A DNA stretch of 5,941 nt from the NCBI GenBank assembly GCA_002422955.1, contig DITY01000214.1, forward strand, positions 34,697 through 40,637. The letters run 5' to 3'. Shown here piece by piece: positions 1 through 5,941 of the stretch. A program made the position numbers and the translations under genes. The notes under the pieces are model-generated. The model was not told where the DNA came from, made no database searches, and saw only the letters and a list, made by a program, of their open reading frames with translations. The first letter of the stretch is position 1. Each line of letters opens with the position of its first letter. The DNA comes from Planctomycetaceae bacterium UBA6172 (GTDB lineage Bacteria; Planctomycetota; Planctomycetia; Pirellulales; Pirellulaceae).

Positions 1-581
<581 letters not shown>

Positions 582-653
582 CCGCGCTCGATCACTTGTC
601 CTCGCGACCAGGGTGACTAGCAGCAAGCAGGCCGGTCCAACGCCGGCAACTCA
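582..653. other. Convergent intergenic gap
   Basis: These 72 bases separate the sigma factor stop codon (TAG, 579-581) from the ABC ATPase stop codon (TAA on the minus strand, 654-656). Both genes end here, so the gap should hold transcription ends for both strands. I see no coding frame, no promoter and no T-rich tract. The only structure is the short inverted repeat listed separately. Confidence 0.8.
631..647. terminator. Weak inverted repeat, possible bidirectional terminator
   Basis: GCCGG at 631-635 pairs with CCGGC at 643-647 around a 7-base loop. This gives a short, fully G/C hairpin in the gap between two convergent genes, where a terminator is expected. The stem is only five base pairs and no T run follows it on either strand. 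It does not meet the usual criteria for an intrinsic terminator and could be chance in G+C-rich DNA. Confidence 0.2.
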
Positions 654-1579
654 TTACTCCTGCGCCCACATCCGATAGCGGGCATCGGGGCCGCGATCGA
701 CTTCGACGCGGACGCCGAACAGCCGGCCGAGATTCTCGGCCGTAAGCATCGCCTCGCAGTCACCCTGCCCGAACACACGTCCCCCCTGAAACAGGATCGC
801 GTGCCGAATCTCGGGGATGATCTCCTCGACGTGATGCGTGACCAGGATGATCGTGATCCCCGCGGCGGCCAAACCGCGGATCGTCCGCAGAAACGCCGCC
901 GCCGCGCCGACGTCCAACCCCGTGGTCGGTTCGTCGAGCACCAAGGCCCCAGGCCGATGGACCAGCGCCCGGGCGATCATCACCCGCCGTCGCTCACCCG
1001 TCGACAGGTTGAGCAGCGGCCGATCGGCTAACTGCGTCGCGCCCACTTCGTCCAGCGCCCGCCGCGCCTCACCGATCCGCCACGGATCATGCTGTTCGGT
1101 GAACGTGATCAACTGCACGCCATCAAAACCGGACAACACGGCCTGCAACGCGGTCATCCGGCCGCTCCGCGGCAACGCGAACTCGCGATCCAGTTCGCCG
1201 CTGACAACGCCCAGCCGTTTCCTCAAGTCGTCGATGTGCCACTGCGTCCGCCCTAAGATCTCGACCTCGCCCACCTGGCCGTCATCGACCGAGGGATAGA
1301 ACTGGCGGACGAGCAGTTTCAGCAACGAAGTCTTACCCGACCCGTTGCCGCCCAAGATCACGGTGTGCTGGCCTTGCCCGATGCTCAAGCTGATCCTGTC
1401 CAAGATCCGCACCGTCGCCGCTTCGGGGTCCTCCGCCCCATAGCCCCCCACCAGCCGGCGGAAGACGCTGACGTTGTGCAGTCGCAGCAACGGCGCGCTG
1501 GGATTCGCAACATCAGCCGCTGGGGCGTTCGGAGTGTCGGCCGCCGCGGCGTTCCCGGCGGCGGCCATGGCATCGTGCG

Positions 1580-1583
<4 letters not shown>
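654..1583 (-). CDS. ABC transporter ATP-binding protein, ModF/COG1119-like, stand-alone
   Basis: A 309-residue soluble ABC ATPase with one nucleotide-binding domain. Visible motifs are Walker A GGNGSGKTS (78-86), signature LSTGE (193-197), Walker B ALVLDEPT (213-220), the D-loop at GLD (222-224) and the switch histidine in VTHH (H250). The Q-loop position reads LGVVSGELD (124-132) with no glutamine. As I recall, the COG1119/ModF group also has a V-S-S type sequence there. The SGF segment after it, the LADRP...LSTGE spacing and the VTHHVEEI ending also fit that group. Residues 7-31 are Ala/Pro-rich and low in complexity; the fold begins near residue 32. There are no membrane segments, and no permease or binding-protein gene lies in the window. 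The ATG start overlaps the upstream oxidoreductase stop as ATGA, which supports this start and suggests translational coupling. Another ATG lies five codons in. Substrate unknown; a non-transport ATPase role is possible. Confidence 0.93.
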
Positions 1584-3682
<2,099 letters not shown>

Positions 3683-3693
3683 GGTCAGGAACG
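3683..3693 (-). other. 11-base spacer between DUF2126 and oxidoreductase genes
   Basis: Only 11 bases separate the DUF2126 stop from the oxidoreductase ATG. Read on the minus strand they are CGTTCCTGACC, which has no purine-rich ribosome binding site and no room for a promoter or terminator. This supports co-transcription of the two genes. Confidence 0.75.
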
Positions 3694-5941
3694 CTACGGT
3701 TGGGCGAGGATCACGGAACGGAGATCGAGCGTGATCGGGAACGGATCGTTTTGCTTGGAGGGAGGGGCCACGGGGACTTCGATCGCCCCGCCCGTCAGCC
3801 CGTCGGTGCGGAAGCGGCTGGCGCGCCGCGCTTCCGCCTCGCTGGCGTTGATCGGGAAGTTCGAATAGCTGAGCCCGCCCGGGTGCGAAACATAATAGGT
3901 GCAGCCGCCGAGCGATCGGCCGGTCAAACGATCGACCACGTCAAACCGCAACGGCGCGTGGACCGGGATCATCGGCTGCAGGCAGCTCGGCGGTTGCCAC
4001 GCGCGGTAGCGAATCCCGGCGACGAATTGATGCGGCACGCCCGTCGCCCGCATCGGGACGCGGACCCCGTTGCACAGGATCGCGTGGCGACCTTCGACAT
4101 AGCCTTCGACCATCACCTGCATCCGTTCGAGCGAGGAGTCGACGTACCGCACCATCCCGCCGCCACCCGGCTCCTCGCCGAGCACGTACCACGGCTCGAT
4201 CGCCGCCCGCAGGTTCAGCTGCACATCGCCGCGAACGACTTCGCCGATGATCGGAAACCGGAACTCGAAATGCGGCTGGAACCATTCGCTTTTGAGCGTC
4301 GTGCCGCGCCGTCCCAGCTCATCCAATACGTCGCACAGGTCTTGCCACGCGAAGTGAGGCAGCAGGAATCGGTCGTGCAGCGAGGTCCCCCAGTTCACCA
4401 GCGGCTGGTTGTAGGGCTGATCCCAAAAGGAGGCCACCAACGCGCGGATCAGCAGCTGCTGGGTCAGACTCATCCTGGCGTGCGGCGGCATCTCGAAGCC
4501 GCGGAACTCAACCAAGCCCAATCGTCCGCTCGACGAATCCGGCGAATAGAGCTTGTCGATGCAGATCTCGCTGCGATGCGTGTTGCCGGTCAGGTCGACC
4601 AGCAGGTTGCGGAACAGCCGATCGACGATCCAGTTCGGAACTTGCACGTCGCGGGCGGGAACCTGTGCCAACGCCAACTGCATCTCGTACACCGCGTCGG
4701 GGCGGCCTTCGTCGAACCGCGGCGCCTGGCTGGTGGGGCCGATGAACTTGCTGCTGAACAGATACGACAACGAGGGATGGTTGTTCCAGAAGGTCACGAA
4801 GCTGGCGAGCAGATCGGGCCGGCGGAGGAACGGGCTGTCCTGCGGCGAGGACCCGCCGAGCACGATGTGATTGCCGCCACCCGTGCCGGTGTGCAAGCCG
4901 TCCAGGTCAAACTTCTCGGTCCCCAGCCGACAATGACGGGCTTCGTCGTACAGCGATTCGGTCAGCGCCACCAACTCTTCCCAAGAACCCGTCGGCTGCG
5001 TGTTGACCTCGATCACGCCCGGATCGGGAGTGACCTTGAACAGCGAAATGCGATGGTCAGGCGGCGGCATGTAGCCTTCCATGATCACCGGCAGCCCGGT
5101 CGCCTCGCAGGCCTCCTCGATCACCTCGACCAATTCCAAGTAGTCCTCCAGACGCTGGGTTGGCGGCATGAAGACGTACAACCGACCGTGGCGAGCTTCG
5201 ACCGACAGCGCCGTCCGCACGATGTAGCTCGGGTCCAGCTCCGCCTCGTCAGGATCATCCGATTCGTCCAACTCCGGACCCGGCTGCAGCACCTGCGGAT
5301 TGATCCGCTGGGCGCCGAACGAGTGCACGCTCGGCCCGGCTTCGCTGCCACCGCTTTTGCCAACCACCGCCTGCGCGTGCCCGCCCGAGGTGGGCTTGCT
5401 CTGCTCGACCGGCGGCGCGACTTTCCACGACCCACGCGGCAGCGGCAAATTCCCCTTCACCGACGTCGGGTCTTGCGGGGTGGTGTAGAGCGGCGCGGAG
5501 GCCGCGCCGGTGTACGGCAGCGAATCGAGCGGCAAGCGGAGGCCGATCGGCGAATCGCCGGGCAACAGATAGACCTTATCGCTGCGGACCGGCCAGCGAC
5601 CCGTCAACCAGCCGCGACGCGGCTGCAACGATTGGGCCTGCCACCACGCCCGCTGCAACGGCAACACGTAGCCGACCGGCTTGGCCAAGCCGCCGCGGAA
5701 CACCCGAATCATCCCCGCCCGCTCGTTGGGGTCTCTCAGTTTCGGATCGGTCGGCTCGACGTCGACCGGTAACTGGTTCTCTTTCCAGAGGTAATGGAAC
5801 ACGTCCTCGTAAACCGGGAACCGCGCCTTGGCCGAAACCCCTAAGCGTTTCGAAATCTGGACGACATACCGCTCGGCGTCTTCGTGCGTGTGTCCATAGT
5901 TGTGCCCCTCGTCAGCGATCCAGCGGGGATCGTGCCAAATC
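3694..5941 (-). CDS. DUF2126 putative amidoligase (transglutaminase-like family protein), C-terminal 748 residues, N-terminus beyond the right edge
   Basis: The frame stays open from the right edge (first full codon 5938-5940) to TAG at 3694-3696. The visible protein begins IWHDPRWIADEGHNYGHTHE, continues DAERYVVQIS and reaches FHYLWKENQLPVDVEP, so the GTG at 5800-5802 is internal. Conserved DUF2126 blocks follow: VGYVLPLQRAWW, TALSVEARHGRLYVFMPP, VTPDPGVIEVNTQPTGSW (4972-5025), DGLHTGTGGGNHIVLGG (4852-4899), DSPFLRRPDLL, HPSLSYLFSSKFIGPTSQAP, LTGNTHRSEICIDKLYSPDS, LVEFRGFEMPPHARMS (4468-4515), HFEFRFPIIGEV and CTYYVSHPGGLSYSNFPINA. Full-length relatives are about 1,100 residues with an N-terminal transglutaminase-like part, expected just outside the window. 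The family (PF09899/COG4196) is predicted to be an amidoligase of the glutamine-synthetase fold; no reaction is established to my knowledge. Here H..G.GGGNH and VEFRGFE resemble the GS signatures N-G-S-G-M-H and E-x-R. No signal peptide or membrane segment is visible, so it is probably cytoplasmic. It is the first visible gene of the minus-strand cluster. Confidence 0.95.
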   Translation of the reverse strand, partial: IWHDPRWIADEGHNYGHTHEDAERYVVQISKRLGVSAKARFPVYEDVFHYLWKENQLPVDVEPTDPKLRDPNERAGMIRVFRGGLAKPVGYVLPLQRAWWQAQSLQPRRGWLTGRWPVRSDKVYLLPGDSPIGLRLPLDSLPYTGAASAPLYTTPQDPTSVKGNLPLPRGSWKVAPPVEQSKPTSGGHAQAVVGKSGGSEAGPSVHSFGAQRINPQVLQPGPELDESDDPDEAELDPSYIVRTALSVEARHGRLYVFMPPTQRLEDYLELVEVIEEACEATGLPVIMEGYMPPPDHRISLFKVTPDPGVIEVNTQPTGSWEELVALTESLYDEARHCRLGTEKFDLDGLHTGTGGGNHIVLGGSSPQDSPFLRRPDLLASFVTFWNNHPSLSYLFSSKFIGPTSQAPRFDEGRPDAVYEMQLALAQVPARDVQVPNWIVDRLFRNLLVDLTGNTHRSEICIDKLYSPDSSSGRLGLVEFRGFEMPPHARMSLTQQLLIRALVASFWDQPYNQPLVNWGTSLHDRFLLPHFAWQDLCDVLDELGRRGTTLKSEWFQPHFEFRFPIIGEVVRGDVQLNLRAAIEPWYVLGEEPGGGGMVRYVDSSLERMQVMVEGYVEGRHAILCNGVRVPMRATGVPHQFVAGIRYRAWQPPSCLQPMIPVHAPLRFDVVDRLTGRSLGGCTYYVSHPGGLSYSNFPINASEAEARRASRFRTDGLTGGAIEVPVAPPSKQNDPFPITLDLRSVILAQP

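Noticed and set aside
838..1299. 153-codon plus-strand frame and other short frames opposite the ABC gene
   Set aside because: They overlap the full ABC ATPase coding region, whose catalytic motifs are all intact. Their compositions are typical of shadow frames.
5800..5802. GTG as a possible start of a 702-residue DUF2126 protein
   Set aside because: The frame continues upstream to the window edge with family-typical sequence (ADEGHNYGHTHEDAERY), so this codon is an internal Val.

Overview
The window looks like chromosomal DNA from a planctomycete, probably the Pirellulaceae (Rhodopirellula/Roseimaritima-like). By eye it is about 60-65% G+C and densely coded, and none of the starts I could inspect has a Shine-Dalgarno sequence. 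It also combines a large secreted FAD-dependent oxidoreductase with a DUF2126 protein. The taxon is an inference from these traits, not from a database match.

Layout. (1) Positions 1-581, plus strand: the 3' part of a housekeeping sigma-70 gene (rpoD/sigA type), cut at the left edge inside the conserved W-I-R-Q-A-I segment. (2) Positions 582-653: a 72-base convergent gap with only a weak hairpin. (3) Positions 654-5941, minus strand: three tightly packed genes read right to left. First comes a DUF2126 putative amidoligase, cut at the right edge and probably preceded by a transglutaminase-like part outside the window. After an 11-base gap comes an exported FAD-dependent oxidoreductase with a golvesin-type C-terminal domain. 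Then, through a 4-base ATGA overlap, comes a stand-alone ABC ATPase resembling the ModF/COG1119 group.

The packing on the minus strand suggests one transcript whose promoter lies beyond the right edge. No shared pathway is evident. DUF2126 proteins are predicted to be ligases of the glutamine-synthetase fold, usually fused to transglutaminase-like domains. The oxidoreductase should act outside the cytoplasm, and the ABC protein is a soluble ATPase with no permease beside it. A joint role in peptide or envelope modification is possible but speculative. I found no tRNA, rRNA, CRISPR array, insertion sequence or integration site, and no gene-free stretch over 300 bases.
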